Position numbers and translations under genes: made by a program. Source: Lactococcus formosensis (GTDB lineage Bacteria; Bacillota; Bacilli; Lactobacillales; Streptococcaceae). From it: 64,000 nucleotides of DNA. Positions 35,284-45,439 of this stretch are shown here, one piece after another. The stretch covers positions 186,001 to 250,000 of the forward strand of contig NZ_BOVP01000004.1 in NCBI RefSeq assembly GCF_018403745.1, read 5' to 3'. The notes under the pieces were generated by a model. The model worked only from the letters and a program-made list of their open reading frames with translations. It had not been told where the DNA came from and ran no database searches. Position 1 is the first letter of the stretch, and every line of letters starts with the position of its first letter.

Positions 35284-36570
35284 TTATTGCTCTAATTCTA
35301 AGATGTATGCTCTAATTTGAGACATGAAATATAAAGATCCTGTCATTAAAAGCACATCCTCTTCTCTTAAGTTTGCTTTTAATGCTGTATACGTACTCTT
35401 CCAGTCCTCTGCCAGCATCACATTTTCTTTCTCTAAGTGCGCAAAATCTTCTAATTTTAAAGCTTTGGGATAATCAAAAGTTGTTAAGATAAGCTTAGAG
35501 TTATCAACGGTTTGTAGCATTTTAATCATCTCGGTAATATCTTTTGTAATAAGTGCTGAAAAAAGAATCGTTATTTTACGCCCTGAAAATTCATTTTTTA
35601 AGTTTTCCAAGAGCCGTTGTATGGCATGTACATTATGAGCCCCATCAAGTATTGTTAGAGGTTCCTGACTGATTTCTTCCATGCGCGCTGGCCAAAAAGT
35701 TTTTCTTAAGCCCTCTCTGATTGCTTCTTCTGAAAGTGATAGTCCTACTTCATGCGCATAAATCATGGTAAGTTTAACAGCAAGCGCTGCGTTGTCTATT
35801 TGATGAAGACCAAGCAAGGATTTTTCTAAGTTGAGCAAGTGAATTTCATCATCCCTGTAATTAAATCGCTCATTTTCAAGGATATCTACCTGATAATCGA
35901 TACTATATTGGTAATGCTGTGCTTGATTTTTTTGAGCTGTTTGTGCAATAACAGCTAAGGCTTCATTTGCTATTTTTCCTGTTACCAAGGGTGTATGTGG
36001 CTTAATGATTCCCGCCTTTTGGGCAGCTATTTTCTCTATTGTATCCCCTAGGATATCCATATGATCCATGCCGATGGTTGTAATTGCTGTCGCTACAGGT
36101 TGAATGACATTTGTACTATCTAAAAGTCCACCTAAACCAACCTCAATCAAAGCAACATCAACTTTTTCATCTGCAAAGTAGCGAAAAGCAAGCGCGGTAA
36201 TAATTTCAAATTCCGTAATACCAGCAAGTCTTTCGTTCTTATCCATTGCTTCTACCAACGGTTTCAGTTGCTCGACATACATGATAAGTTTTTCATCTGG
36301 AATTGGATGACCATTAATCGACATCCGTTCACCAAAAGATGAAATAAATGGGCTGGTAAAGGTAGCTACATTCAAACCTAACTGTTCCAGAATACCTCTG
36401 GCAAAAGCAACTGTTGAACCCTTGCCATTTGTCCCAGCAATGTGAAGCATCGACAACTCTTTTTCAGGGTTTCCGAGCAATTCAAGTAAGGCTTCAATCC
36501 GAGTCAATCCTGGCCGGATATTAAATTTAAGGCGAGAATGAATCCACTCTAGTGCTGTTTCAATAGTCAT
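35284..36570 (-). CDS. folC: Folylpolyglutamate/dihydrofolate synthase
   Basis: A 428-residue Mur-ligase-like enzyme that adds glutamate to (dihydro)folate. It has ATP motif GTNGKGST, TSPFISSFGERM, GLGGLLDSTN and LDGAHNVHA. It is the last folate-pathway gene of the cluster, 2 bases after the Nudix gene. Confidence 0.92.
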   Translation of the reverse strand: MTIETALEWIHSRLKFNIRPGLTRIEALLELLGNPEKELSMLHIAGTNGKGSTVAFARGILEQLGLNVATFTSPFISSFGERMSINGHPIPDEKLIMYVEQLKPLVEAMDKNERLAGITEFEIITALAFRYFADEKVDVALIEVGLGGLLDSTNVIQPVATAITTIGMDHMDILGDTIEKIAAQKAGIIKPHTPLVTGKIANEALAVIAQTAQKNQAQHYQYSIDYQVDILENERFNYRDDEIHLLNLEKSLLGLHQIDNAALAVKLTMIYAHEVGLSLSEEAIREGLRKTFWPARMEEISQEPLTILDGAHNVHAIQRLLENLKNEFSGRKITILFSALITKDITEMIKMLQTVDNSKLILTTFDYPKALKLEDFAHLEKENVMLAEDWKSTYTALKANLREEDVLLMTGSLYFMSQIRAYILELEQ

Positions 36571-36572
36571 AT

Positions 36573-37061
36573 TTAGGATTGCTTCCCTTCTAAAAAATAC
36601 TTTTTAAATTCCTCTGGTGCCTCAGATTTTGAAAGCAAAAAAACAGGCAACTCTGCCAGTTCAGCTGGCTCATCCTTAAGCTTAAGAAGATAACGAAAGT
36701 CGATATGCTGATGCGCTTTTTCATCTTTAACCACATTATAAGGGATATCAATAAGATTCACGTCTATAAGACGTAGTGCAACAGCTGTCAGGCCTGTCTC
36801 TTCATGAAACTCACGCTCGGCTGTTACACTTGGTTTTTCTCCCACTTCAACATGACCAGCAGGAAGCAAAAGTTCTTTTTGATAGGGATGTTCGATAAAA
36901 TACATCTTCTTCCCTTTAAAAACAACCGCAGATGCGGATAATTGCAGATCAGGATTTTGCTTTCCTTTAAGTCCTTTTCTGCTGCTTAAAAAATCAATTG
37001 CCTGTTCTTGTTTTTTAGAACTTTCTAAAACTGAAAGTTCACGTATCAAATCATTATACAT
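36573..37061 (-). CDS. Nudix hydrolase of folate synthesis
   Basis: A 162-residue protein with a full Nudix box (G-x5-E-x7-REFHEETGL, about residues 67-89). In L. lactis the equivalent gene of the folate cluster (ylgG) encodes dihydroneopterin triphosphate pyrophosphohydrolase, which completes the pterin branch. Its location between folP and folC, with a 1-base overlap with folP, supports the same role here. Confidence 0.85.
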   Translation of the reverse strand: MYNDLIRELSVLESSKKQEQAIDFLSSRKGLKGKQNPDLQLSASAVVFKGKKMYFIEHPYQKELLLPAGHVEVGEKPSVTAEREFHEETGLTAVALRLIDVNLIDIPYNVVKDEKAHQHIDFRYLLKLKDEPAELAELPVFLLSKSEAPEEFKKYFLEGKQS

Positions 37062-38134
37062 TAGTATTTTTGGTATATTTTAAAATTCTCAATTAAACGG
37101 TGTGTTGCTGCGACATCATGTACACGGAGGACACGTCCGCCATCCATCATCATTTGATTTTCAAGAATTAATGTTGATAACAGACGTTCGTCTACTTCCA
37201 TATTTAGAAGATTGGACATGAAAGATTTACGAGAGATTGCAATCATCACAGGCAAACCTAGACTGGTCAATAGTTCAGTCGTTTTTACACGCTGTAAAGA
37301 GTCGACACCTGTTGCCCCGCCAGAAAACCCGACACCTGGATCTACACAGATTTGTGCATTAGCAATATCAAATTGGTTTAATTCTTTTTGTTTATCTGCA
37401 AAGTATGCTGGAAGCTCTTGATAAACGTTATCTGCGTAATTCATCCCCGCTCGACCATTATTCATGGCAACCAAAGCCGGCTGGTATTCTTGCATCAGAT
37501 GTAGTTTTTCAGATGTATCGAAACCATCAATGTCATTAATAATATCTGCACCTGCATCCAATACACGCCGCATAACATAAGCTTCATCAGTATCTATAGC
37601 GATAACTGCTTCTGGAAACGCCTTACGGATACTCTGCAAGGGCTGAGCGAGACGTTGCCATTCTTCTTCTGGAGAAATATCTGCGTATCCTGGACGAGAT
37701 GACTTTCCACCAAGCTCAATGACTTGTGCTCCCTCTTGTAAATCCTGTTCTACACGCTGCAAGATAAAATCCAAGTTAAGATTTTGTTTTGCACCATCGT
37801 AAAATGAATCTGGTGTAACATTGACAATAGAATAAACAATCGGATCCAAAGTCAAATCAAAAGAAAAATTCTGACCTGACCAAATAATCTGATGACGTTT
37901 AAAAATACGCTCCAAATCCAATTTTTCCTGAGAAGTCGGCCAAGCCTTAATCAAATCTTCCAATTCATAAATCGTTAAAAAAGCCAGTACATCATGGTTA
38001 TCTACGATAATTTTTGATCTTACACGGTACAAAAGATTGTCTAGTTTAGCTTGTTCTTGACTGCTCATTTCAGTAAAACAGATAGAGATTTGTTTCAGAG
38101 AAAAAACCTCTGTATTTTTTTCAATGATTTTCAT
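37061..38134 (-). CDS. folP: Dihydropteroate synthase with N-terminal extension
   Basis: A 357-residue enzyme joining pterin pyrophosphate and pABA; it is the sulfonamide target. The catalytic TIM barrel starts near residue 107 ([12 protein letters not shown]), with [10 protein letters not shown] and [13 protein letters not shown] segments. About 100 residues precede the barrel, so the protein is longer than the usual 270-280; the extension has no recognised motif. The start of folP lies 1 base after the stop of folKE. Confidence 0.9.
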   Translation of the reverse strand: MKIIEKNTEVFSLKQISICFTEMSSQEQAKLDNLLYRVRSKIIVDNHDVLAFLTIYELEDLIKAWPTSQEKLDLERIFKRHQIIWSGQNFSFDLTLDPIVYSIVNVTPDSFYDGAKQNLNLDFILQRVEQDLQEGAQVIELGGKSSRPGYADISPEEEWQRLAQPLQSIRKAFPEAVIAIDTDEAYVMRRVLDAGADIINDIDGFDTSEKLHLMQEYQPALVAMNNGRAGMNYADNVYQELPAYFADKQKELNQFDIANAQICVDPGVGFSGGATGVDSLQRVKTTELLTSLGLPVMIAISRKSFMSNLLNMEVDERLLSTLILENQMMMDGGRVLRVHDVAATHRLIENFKIYQKY

Positions 38135-38135
38135 T

Positions 38136-39185
38136 TTAGTTCAAGCTTTCTAAAAATTCAAGACGTGTTTCTCTACTTTCTTCAAATTCTCCCATGAAGA
38201 AAGAGGTTTTTGTTTGAGAATTTCCTTTTTTAACACCGCGCATTTCCACACACATATGACGCGCTTCAACAACTACTGCCACACCTTTCGGTTCTAAAAT
38301 ATCATTTAAAATTTCTGCAATGTCTCGTGTAATATTTTCTTGCACTGAAAGTTTATGCGAAACATAGTTGACTAAGCGTGGAATCTTGCTTAAGCCAATA
38401 ATATTACCATCTTTAGGGATATAGGCTACATTTGCCTTGCCAAAGAAAGGCAACATATGATGTTCACACATTGAGTAAAATGGGATATCCTTGATTAAGA
38501 TTGTTTGATCCTGTGCTGTTTTTTCAATCTTAAAGAGTTTATATTCCTCAAATTGCGTTAATTTTTGTGAAGAGAGTATTTCCTCATACATCTTTGCCAC
38601 ACGTGCTGGTGTTTCTAAGAGGCCTTCTCGCTCAGGATTTTCACCCACAGCTGAGAGAATTTCTCGTACAGCATGCTCAATACGCTTTCTCGCAGGTTTT
38701 TGCGCAGGAATCTCCACTACTTCTTGCTCTGTGTCTTTAAGCTTTTCAATCGCTTGCTTAACTTGCTGCTCATATGGGAAATCCTGCTCTAAAACTTCCA
38801 AAAGCGGCACGAGAACAAAAAGACGATTAAAGACTTCTTTATGTGGAACAATCAAATCATTCTCAAAAATCTGTTCGTTTCCGTAAAATAAAATATCAAT
38901 GTCTATTGTACGTGGGCCCCAATGAATCTTGCGTACACGGTTTAATTGAGCTTCAATTTCATGAATAAACTCGAGCAAGTTAGTCGGTTCAAGTGTCGTT
39001 GAAATCTTCAAAGCCATATTGACAAAATCATCTTGTTCCACTCCACCAACAGGTGAAGTTTGATAAAACTTTGATTTTTTATCTATCAAAATTGCCGGAT
39101 TTTGCCCCAATAAACTTACAGCGTCTTGCAAGTAAGCTTGCTTGTCTCCAATATTACTCCCTAAACTCAAATAAACCGTATGCAT
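38136..39185 (-). CDS. folKE: FolK-FolE fusion
   Basis: A bifunctional enzyme of about 349 residues. Residues 1-160 are hydroxymethyldihydropterin pyrophosphokinase (YLSLGSNIGDK, GPRTIDIDILFY). Residues 170-349 are GTP cyclohydrolase I (NPEREGLLETPARVAKMYEE, SMCEHHMLPFFGK, CVEMRGVKK). The zinc ligands are in CEHH and CVE. It catalyses the first and a later step of the pterin branch. The ATG at 39183-39185 follows GAAAG; a GTG one codon upstream is possible. This fusion is known from Lactococcus. Confidence 0.93.
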   Translation of the reverse strand: MHTVYLSLGSNIGDKQAYLQDAVSLLGQNPAILIDKKSKFYQTSPVGGVEQDDFVNMALKISTTLEPTNLLEFIHEIEAQLNRVRKIHWGPRTIDIDILFYGNEQIFENDLIVPHKEVFNRLFVLVPLLEVLEQDFPYEQQVKQAIEKLKDTEQEVVEIPAQKPARKRIEHAVREILSAVGENPEREGLLETPARVAKMYEEILSSQKLTQFEEYKLFKIEKTAQDQTILIKDIPFYSMCEHHMLPFFGKANVAYIPKDGNIIGLSKIPRLVNYVSHKLSVQENITRDIAEILNDILEPKGVAVVVEARHMCVEMRGVKKGNSQTKTSFFMGEFEESRETRLEFLESLN

Positions 39186-39240
39186 CACTTTCTTGCTCCC
39201 CCCTTAGAAAGCCATAAATATTCTTTAAAAGTTAAATATT

Positions 39241-39588
39241 TTAACCAACCATTTCAATTTCGACATTGTCAAAGATTCCTGCAATAGGAACCGCTAGTTT
39301 TCGGATATGTACCTCTACTGATTTTACTTTACTGTTTTCTTTAATGGCTTGAATAATATCAAAAGCCAGCTTTTCAATCAAATCCGCTCGTGAAACTTCA
39401 ATTATTTCTGAGATTTTTTCATAAAAAGTAACATAGCTCAAGGTTTCATCAAGCTCATCTAAACCAGAATAGGAAAAATTCGTGGTAACAATCAAGTCAA
39501 TTTCTAAATTTTGCCCTAGAATCTTTTCCTCAGGTAGAACTCCGATATGCGAAAAGAACTTCATATTGTTAATCTTAATCTTATACAT
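39241..39588 (-). CDS. folB: Dihydroneopterin aldolase
   Basis: A 115-residue enzyme with [16 protein letters not shown] and the catalytic region LAFDIIQAI. The ATG at 39586-39588 overlaps the engB stop by 8 bases, so the two are coupled. A longer frame extending upstream inside engB is a shadow. It opens the folate part of the operon. Confidence 0.9.
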   Translation of the reverse strand: MYKIKINNMKFFSHIGVLPEEKILGQNLEIDLIVTTNFSYSGLDELDETLSYVTFYEKISEIIEVSRADLIEKLAFDIIQAIKENSKVKSVEVHIRKLAVPIAGIFDNVEIEMVG

Positions 39589-40168
39589 ATTGTTCAATGG
39601 CTTCCCATGCCTCATTAATTCCTGTTTTATCAAAGCTTGAAAAAATAACAAAATCATCTGTACTGTCAAACTGCAATGCTTTTTTGATCACGGAGACGTG
39701 TTTGTTCCATTTACCACGTGGGATTTTGTCAGCCTTAGTTGCAACTAAAATTACAGGAATATCATAGAACTTCAAAAAAGTGTACATCAATTTATCGTCT
39801 TCAGATGGTTCATGGCGTAAATCAACGAGAGCGACAACCGCTTTAAGATTTGGCGCTGTGGTGAGATATTCTTCAATCATCTTACCGAACTTTTCGCGCT
39901 CTTTTTTCGAAACACGTGCATAGCCGTATCCTGGAACGTCAACTAAATGAACCGTATCATCGACATTGTAAAAATTAAGAAGTTGTGTTTTACCTGGCGA
40001 ACTTGAAGTTCGCGCAAAGTTCTTACGGTTTAATAAGGTATTGATAAAACTTGATTTTCCAACGTTCGAACGGCCAGCAAGAGCAATTTCTGGCATATCT
40101 GTATCTGGATACTGCTTGGCAGAGGCAGCTGAAATGGTCAGTTGTAAATTATTAGGGTTTATTTTCAT
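39581..40168 (-). CDS. engB: Ribosome biogenesis GTPase YsxC/EngB
   Basis: A 195-residue essential GTPase in 50S assembly, with G1 [13 protein letters not shown]3 DVPGYGYA and G4 TKADK. It is followed directly by folB and preceded by clpX, separated by a promoter. Confidence 0.95.
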   Translation of the reverse strand: MKINPNNLQLTISAASAKQYPDTDMPEIALAGRSNVGKSSFINTLLNRKNFARTSSSPGKTQLLNFYNVDDTVHLVDVPGYGYARVSKKEREKFGKMIEEYLTTAPNLKAVVALVDLRHEPSEDDKLMYTFLKFYDIPVILVATKADKIPRGKWNKHVSVIKKALQFDSTDDFVIFSSFDKTGINEAWEAIEQYV

Positions 40169-40269
40169 TTTTTCTCTCTTTCCTTGTTTGTCATCTTATC
40201 CTTAGATAATTGCGCAAGGTTTATTTAAAGTCTTTTTGAGAGAAGGGTCATAAATCGTTCCCTTCCCTC

Positions 40270-40298
40270 CGTATAATCACTCTAATCTGCTAAAGCAA
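40270..40298 (-). promoter_or_regulatory. Promoter of the engB-folate operon
   Basis: On the minus strand TTGCTT (40293-40298), a 17-base spacer and TATACG (40270-40275). It leaves a 100-base leader before engB. Confidence 0.5.
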
Positions 40299-40314
40299 AT
40301 CAATGATAATAACA

Positions 40315-40342
40315 AGAAAACCATGACCACTCATGATTTTCT
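40315..40342 (-). terminator. Hairpin after clpX
   Basis: A 12-base stem with one mismatch (40315-40326 with 40331-40342), and a moderately T-rich tail on the minus strand. It lies 6 bases beyond the clpX stop. Confidence 0.55.
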
Positions 40343-40347
40343 GTTTT

Positions 40348-41586
40348 TTATTCTTGAATATAAATGATTTCTGCCTCTGCTTTATCACGTACAGCTGCTT
40401 CCGTAATAATCACTTTTTCAATATTATCATGACTTGGTATTTCAAACATGATATCCATCATCACTTCTTCAATAATTGAACGTAAACCACGTGCACCTGT
40501 TTTACGCTCGATAGCTTTTTCAGCAATGGCATGCAAAGCTGCATCTTCAAACTCCAGTTCTACGTTGTCATAGCTTAATAACTGTTTGTATTGCTTGATA
40601 AGGGCATTTTTAGGCTCTGTCAAGATACTGATAAGATCGGTTTCTGTCAAACGTTCAAGCGCAGCCACAACAGGTAAACGTCCAATAAACTCAGGAATCA
40701 ATCCGAAAGTTTGGATATCTTCAGCAATGATTTCCTGCATGTAAGATTCATTGTCAGCTAAGGCTTTATTGTTGGTTCCAAAACCGATGATCTTCTCACC
40801 CAAGCGTTGTTTGACAATTTCTTCAATACCGTCAAAGGCACCACCCACAATGAAAAGAATATTTTTTGTATCAATTTGAATCATCTCTTGGTTAGGATGT
40901 TTACGTCCACCTTGCGGCGGCACACTCGCAACTGTTCCTTCGATAATTTTTAAGAGGGCTTGTTGTACACCTTCACCAGAAACATCACGGGTAATAGAAA
41001 CGTTTTCTGATTTTTTAGCAATTTTATCAATCTCGTCAATATAGATGATACCACGTTCAGCACGTTCAATATTGAAATCACTAGCTTGAAGCAATTTTAG
41101 TAAGATATTTTCGACATCTTCACCCACATAACCAGCTTCCGTCAAGCTCGTGGCATCAGCAATAGCAAAAGGAACATTAAGCGATTTAGCTAAAGTTTGT
41201 GCCAAAAATGTTTTCCCTGAACCTGTTGGACCAATCAATAAAATATTAGATTTTTGGAGTTCAACTTCTTCATCATCATTGCCCGTAAAATTAATACGCT
41301 TGTAGTGATTATAAACAGCAACAGCAAGCGCACGTTTTGCTCGCTCTTGTCCAATAACGTAACCATTTAGATGATCTAACATCTCTCTTGGTGTCATAAC
41401 GGGAGTGGCTTCAAATTCTTGAGCCATTTCCTCACGCATCTCTTCTTCAATCAGATGACTCGACAGTTCAACACATTCGTCACAAATATAAACACCGACA
41501 CCGGCGATAAGTTTCTTTACTTCTGGTTGGCTCTTGCCACAGAATGAACAATATATATTTTCGTTTTCTTTTGTATCGTTAGACAT
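40348..41586 (-). CDS. clpX: ClpX, ATPase subunit of ClpXP
   Basis: A 412-residue AAA+ unfoldase. It has an N-terminal zinc domain ([15 protein letters not shown]), Walker [10 protein letters not shown], Walker [11 protein letters not shown] and pore loop YVGED. It feeds substrates to ClpP. It follows the 57-residue membrane gene after dfrA, the usual Lactococcus neighbourhood. Confidence 0.96.
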   Translation of the reverse strand: MSNDTKENENIYCSFCGKSQPEVKKLIAGVGVYICDECVELSSHLIEEEMREEMAQEFEATPVMTPREMLDHLNGYVIGQERAKRALAVAVYNHYKRINFTGNDDEEVELQKSNILLIGPTGSGKTFLAQTLAKSLNVPFAIADATSLTEAGYVGEDVENILLKLLQASDFNIERAERGIIYIDEIDKIAKKSENVSITRDVSGEGVQQALLKIIEGTVASVPPQGGRKHPNQEMIQIDTKNILFIVGGAFDGIEEIVKQRLGEKIIGFGTNNKALADNESYMQEIIAEDIQTFGLIPEFIGRLPVVAALERLTETDLISILTEPKNALIKQYKQLLSYDNVELEFEDAALHAIAEKAIERKTGARGLRSIIEEVMMDIMFEIPSHDNIEKVIITEAAVRDKAEAEIIYIQE

Positions 41587-41617
41587 TTGTTTCTCTTTTT
41601 CTAGATTTTAAACATTT

Positions 41618-41791
41618 TTAGGAAAATAAAGTTCCAAAAAAAGCATGAATGGAATTGACAATATTCGTAAAGGCATTAAGAAGAAAAATAGTTCCTAAGC
41701 CCCAGCGCTTCTTGCGAAAGCATTGTAGTGCAAGTATTACACAAATTGCACATAAAACAGCTGTAAATAAGCCAAAAATAGATTTTGTCAC
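41618..41791 (-). CDS. Small membrane protein between dfrA and clpX
   Basis: A 57-residue ORF with two hydrophobic segments (about 5-24 and 31-52) separated by FRKKRWG. It starts with GTG overlapping the dfrA stop in GTGA, behind GAAGGAG, so translation is coupled to dfrA. There is no known domain. It could be a small topological or regulatory membrane protein; function unknown. Confidence 0.65.
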   Translation of the reverse strand: MTKSIFGLFTAVLCAICVILALQCFRKKRWGLGTIFLLNAFTNIVNSIHAFFGTLFS

Positions 41792-42303
41792 GGCTTTTGT
41801 TTCTCCTTCCGCTCATATTTTTCTACGGTAAAGTCATAAGGATTTTGTCCATCTTTTTTATGATAATCCGCTGAAACTCTCACATACTTCGAAAAATCAA
41901 ACGTATCAGGGAAAAATGTATCCCCTGCAAACTCTCCATGAACAACCGTCTTATAAAGTGCTGACAACTCCTTTTCGAAAAGAAGGAACATCTCTGATCC
42001 GCCAATGATATATAAATCACGCTCTTGATTATTATACCATTCTACAACTTCGGATACACTATGCATGATTAGAACACGTTCATTATCTTCCTTGGGATAA
42101 GTTTCATCCCGTGTAAGAACGATGGTGATACGTCCAGGGAGAACACGTTTATTCATACCTTCAAAGGTTTTACGCCCCATCAAAATTACTTGATGGTAAG
42201 TTGTCTTTTTAAAATGTTCCAGTTCAGCAGGTAAGCGCCAAGGTAAATGACCATCAATGCCAATCACCTTCTTTTCGTCTTCTGCCCAAATTGCGTAAAT
42301 CAT
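41788..42303 (-). CDS. dfrA: Dihydrofolate reductase
   Basis: A 171-residue NADPH-dependent enzyme that makes tetrahydrofolate and is the trimethoprim target. It has IYAIWAEDEKKVIGIDGHLPWRLPAE, ILMGRKTFEGM, and GGSEMF. It heads the dfrA-small membrane protein-clpX operon, behind a 230-base structured leader. Confidence 0.95.
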   Translation of the reverse strand: MIYAIWAEDEKKVIGIDGHLPWRLPAELEHFKKTTYHQVILMGRKTFEGMNKRVLPGRITIVLTRDETYPKEDNERVLIMHSVSEVVEWYNNQERDLYIIGGSEMFLLFEKELSALYKTVVHGEFAGDTFFPDTFDFSKYVRVSADYHKKDGQNPYDFTVEKYERKEKQKP

Positions 42304-42390
42304 TTTATTTCACCTACGTTGCTTTTCTTTGTTTACTTTGAAAAGACAATCATCCTTTTAAAACAAAGATGTTCCTTTCTTTTGGGATTA

Positions 42391-42545
42391 TAAGGTCAAC
42401 TATTTGATACATAAATAGATTATAAAATGGAAAATAATTCACTTATGACCTTATTTATTAACCGCTTCAACAGTTAATCTCTCGTTGTTCTCTCAAAAGC
42501 AGTTTGGGTGCCTTGAGGGATAGAATTACCTTTCCTATTATATCA
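42391..42545 (-). promoter_or_regulatory. dfrA promoter and structured leader
   Basis: The minus-strand extended -10 TGATATAAT (TATAAT at 42537-42542) starts a leader of about 230 bases. Within it, ATTAACTG (42471-42478) pairs with CGGTTAAT (42457-42464), and TAAGGTCA with its complement TGACCTTA (42391-42398 and 42446-42453). CTCAAGG / TTTGAG gives a further possible stem. It matches no riboswitch I recognise; I specifically saw no tetrahydrofolate riboswitch motifs. Confidence 0.4.
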
Positions 42546-42639
42546 AAAAACACCTTTTTTTACTTTAATTTTTCTTATTCAGAAAAAAATGTAAAAATTT
42601 TGCATTATTTCCTTTACTTTTTCTTAAAGATGTGTTAAG

Positions 42640-42778
42640 ATATTCCTATCAATTAATTTGTTTCAATCAACCCTGTTATGATTAAAGCAAATTAGTCCCC
42701 CAACTAGGCTGCTCGCTGAGACCATACTCCGAGCTACCTAGTTTTTATTTTTGTAAAAATGTAAAACCCTTACAAAAA
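42640..42778 (+). promoter_or_regulatory. Leader with strong terminator-like hairpin before trmL
   Basis: Behind an extended -10 (TGTTAAGAT, about 42632-42640), AACTAGG (42702-42708) pairs with CCTAGTT (42737-42743), enclosing GCTCG/CGAGC, and is followed by TTTTTATTTTT. A second inverted repeat TTTTTGTAA/TTACAAAAA (42748-42778) overlaps the tail and ends before the trmL ribosome site. It could be a short RNA or an attenuator of trmL. Confidence 0.5.
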
Positions 42779-42794
42779 CGGAATGGAGAAAATT

Positions 42795-43298
42795 ATGAAT
42801 CATATTGCACTTTTCGAACCACGTATCCATTTTAACACTGGAAATATTGCGCGGACTTGCGCAGCTACAAATACTACTTTACATTTAATTGAACCTTTCG
42901 GCTTTGAAATTACCGATAAAAATCTTAAAAGAGCAGGTTTGGACTATTGGGATCAGGTCAACATTGTTTATCACAAAAATCTGGATGATTTTATCAATCA
43001 CGTAGATGGCAAACTTTTCTTAGTCAGTAAATTTGCGGATCAGGTTTATTCCGATGTTGATTATACTGAAACTACAGAGGATTATTACTTCCTTTTTGGT
43101 CGAGAAGACACTGGTTTACCAGAAGATTTTATGCGAGAAAATGCTGAAAAGTGTATTCGCATCCCCATGAATGACGAACATGTACGCAGTCTTAACCTTT
43201 CTAATACTGCCTGTATGATTGTCTACGAAGCACTTCGTCAACAGAACTTTTCTGGCTTAGAATTAACACACACCTATGAAAAAGATAAATTAAAATAA
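42795..43298 (+). CDS. trmL: tRNA (cytidine/uridine-34-2'-O)-methyltransferase
   Basis: A 167-residue SPOUT-class enzyme that methylates the wobble ribose of tRNA-Leu. It has [23 protein letters not shown] without a preceding domain, [13 protein letters not shown], and [16 protein letters not shown], the trefoil-knot SAM site. The ATG at 42795 has GGAG upstream; the ATG at 42783 lies at that site and is rejected. Confidence 0.9.
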   Translation: MNHIALFEPRIHFNTGNIARTCAATNTTLHLIEPFGFEITDKNLKRAGLDYWDQVNIVYHKNLDDFINHVDGKLFLVSKFADQVYSDVDYTETTEDYYFLFGREDTGLPEDFMRENAEKCIRIPMNDEHVRSLNLSNTACMIVYEALRQQNFSGLELTHTYEKDKLK

Positions 43299-43310
43299 AA
43301 GTAAGAACGT

Positions 43311-43345
43311 AAAAAGTCACACGATAAAGATCGCGTGACTTTTTT
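43311..43345. terminator. Terminator between trmL and pbuX
   Basis: AAAAAGTCACACGAT pairs with ATCGCGTGACTTTTT with one mismatch and a 4-base loop. It serves both convergent genes. Confidence 0.85.
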
Positions 43346-44654
43346 AATTCATTTGTGTTTCTGCTTCTTGAGCGTTTACAATTGTTGTAGTTTTGCTTTT
43401 CGTATTTAAAAGCAAGTTAAGTAAAATAGCCGAAACAGTACTTACAACAATTCCATTAGAAAGGAAGATTTGCGCCCAGCTTGGTAGACTAACAAAAAGG
43501 TTGCTTGAATTAAATCCAACACCCATCCCAACTGAAACAGCTACGATAAGTAAGTTTTGATTGTCTTTATAATCTACTGTTCCCAGCATGTTCACACCTT
43601 GCATTGCCACCATCCCAAACATGATGATCATTGCTCCACCAAGTACGGGAACAGGAATAAGCTGAGCAATTGCCGCAAATTTAGGAATCAAACCCAAAAC
43701 AATCAAGAAGCCTGCTGTGAAATAAATAGGCTTGCGTGATTTAATACCTGACAACTGTACTAAACCAACGTTTTGTGAGAAACCTGTATAAGGGAAAGTA
43801 TTGAAAATCCCTCCAAGCAATACAGCGAGTCCTTCTGAACGATAGCCATTACGCAAACGTTTTTCAGATAATTCCTCACCAGTCAAATCAGACAAGGCCA
43901 AGTAAACTCCTGTCGATTCAACCATTGAAACAATTGCGATAATAATCATCATTAAGCAGTCTACCAGATAAAAACGCGGCATTGCCATACGGAAAGGAAT
44001 CGGTAAGTGAGCCCATGGTGCTTGGTTAATAGCTGAAAAATCGACCATATGTAAGCTAGCTGCTAGGATTGTTCCAGCAACTAAGCCAATCAAGATAGCA
44101 ATGGAACGAATGAAGCCTGTGGCAAAAATATTCACTAAAATGATGACTAAAATAGTAAAGCCAGCAAGCAAGAGACTGTTAGCTGTAGGTGTTGCTTCGT
44201 TATTTCCCATATTTCCTACGGCAACAGGAATCAATGTTAAACCAATAGTTGTAATGACTGAACCAGTCACTAGCGGAGGGAAGAACTTGCGAATTTTAGA
44301 GAAGACACCTGCAAAAGCGATAACGAAGATACCTGAGGCAATCAAAGCACCAAACATCGCACCATCGCCGTGCTTTTGCCCAATAATAATAAGTGGCGCG
44401 ACAGATTGAAAAGCAACACCTAAAACCACTGGAAGACCAATACCAAAGTTTTTAGTCATCTTTAATTGCAGCAGAGTCGCCAAACCGCACATAAAAATAT
44501 CGGCTGAAATTAAGTAGGTTAATTGCAAAGCACTGTAATTTAAAGCTGATGCAATCATGATGGGCACTAAGATCGACCCTGAATACATGGCAAGTAAATG
44601 CTGCAAACCTAAAACTGCAGCTTGACCGTTGGCTTGTCTTTTTGTATTAAACAT
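43344..44654 (-). CDS. pbuX: Xanthine permease, NCS2 family
   Basis: A purine transporter of about 436 residues with 12 or more hydrophobic segments. It has QHLLAMYSGSILVPI near the N-terminus and GVYLALSDLTGEEL, GGIFNTFPYTGFSQNVGLVQ, typical of NCS2 proteins. The ATG at 44652-44654 is preferred over one nine codons upstream, with AAGGAG upstream. It forms an operon with xpt under the guanine riboswitch. Confidence 0.9.
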   Translation of the reverse strand: MFNTKRQANGQAAVLGLQHLLAMYSGSILVPIMIASALNYSALQLTYLISADIFMCGLATLLQLKMTKNFGIGLPVVLGVAFQSVAPLIIIGQKHGDGAMFGALIASGIFVIAFAGVFSKIRKFFPPLVTGSVITTIGLTLIPVAVGNMGNNEATPTANSLLLAGFTILVIILVNIFATGFIRSIAILIGLVAGTILAASLHMVDFSAINQAPWAHLPIPFRMAMPRFYLVDCLMMIIIAIVSMVESTGVYLALSDLTGEELSEKRLRNGYRSEGLAVLLGGIFNTFPYTGFSQNVGLVQLSGIKSRKPIYFTAGFLIVLGLIPKFAAIAQLIPVPVLGGAMIIMFGMVAMQGVNMLGTVDYKDNQNLLIVAVSVGMGVGFNSSNLFVSLPSWAQIFLSNGIVVSTVSAILLNLLLNTKSKTTTIVNAQEAETQMN

Positions 44655-44671
44655 TTCTTCCCTTCTCCTTC

Positions 44672-45265
44672 TTAATCCCAAGCAGCATCGTCTGCTGGTG
44701 CAAAGACAACTTGACCTGAATCAAACTTCTCGATACGGGCTAGAGAGGTCACAGTGAGACCCTTATCCATCAGTAATTCACGGCCTGTTTGGAAGCTCTT
44801 TTCAATGACGATACCAATACCAGCAACTTGTGCACCAGCTTGTTTAATCAGTTCTTCGAGTCCAAGCGCAGCTTGGCCATTTGCTAAAAAGTCATCGACC
44901 AGCAAAACAGTGTCTTCAGAAGAGATAAATTTACGAGAAATTGAGACTGTTGAAGTAATTTGCTTTGTAAAAGAAAAAACTTCTGTTGTCAATAATTCTT
45001 CGTTCATTGTGATATTCTTAGATTTTTTAGCAAAAACCATTGGTACATCGAGTGCTTCTGCTGCATAAAGTGCTGGTGCAATACCGCTTGCTTCAATCGT
45101 TACAACTTTAGTAATATTTTTATCTTTGTAAACTTCAGCAAAACGTGCACCAATGGCTTTCATCAACTCATAATCGACTTGATGAGTAAGAAAGCTGTCG
45201 ACTTTTAATACTTGGTCTCCCAAAACTTGTCCATCAGTTGCGATACGATTTTCCAATAACTTCAT
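44672..45265 (-). CDS. xpt: Xanthine phosphoribosyltransferase
   Basis: A 197-residue salvage enzyme converting xanthine to XMP. It has the PRPP motif [16 protein letters not shown], and KKSKNITM, the flexible loop. It precedes pbuX by 17 bases. Its leader carries the guanine aptamer and a terminator. Confidence 0.94.
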   Translation of the reverse strand: MKLLENRIATDGQVLGDQVLKVDSFLTHQVDYELMKAIGARFAEVYKDKNITKVVTIEASGIAPALYAAEALDVPMVFAKKSKNITMNEELLTTEVFSFTKQITSTVSISRKFISSEDTVLLVDDFLANGQAALGLEELIKQAGAQVAGIGIVIEKSFQTGRELLMDKGLTVTSLARIEKFDSGQVVFAPADDAAWD

Positions 45266-45322
45266 AACTTCTCCTATAACATTTACTACTCAAGAAAGAC
45301 TTTGGTACTAATATGCACAAAA

Positions 45323-45344
45323 ACTCTACCCGATAAGGTAGAGT
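45323..45344 (-). terminator. Riboswitch terminator of xpt
   Basis: ACTCTACC/GGTAGAGT (45323-45330 with 45337-45344), followed on the minus strand by TTTTTG, between the aptamer and xpt. Ligand binding should favour this stem. Confidence 0.85.
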
Positions 45345-45439
45345 ATTTCTAGACGACAAAAAGAAGATATTATTTACGACCTTTAAACTTAAACAATGAA
45401 AGTTTCTATTTAAAGATACAACTGTACAAATAGAATCCT

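Noticed and set aside
42304..42545. Tetrahydrofolate riboswitch upstream of dfrA
   Set aside because: The conserved pseudoknot and internal-loop bases could not be found.
42680..42750. TPP riboswitch, because of GCTGAGA in the trmL leader
   Set aside because: The other conserved TPP elements (CTGAT-type core and the second arm) are missing.
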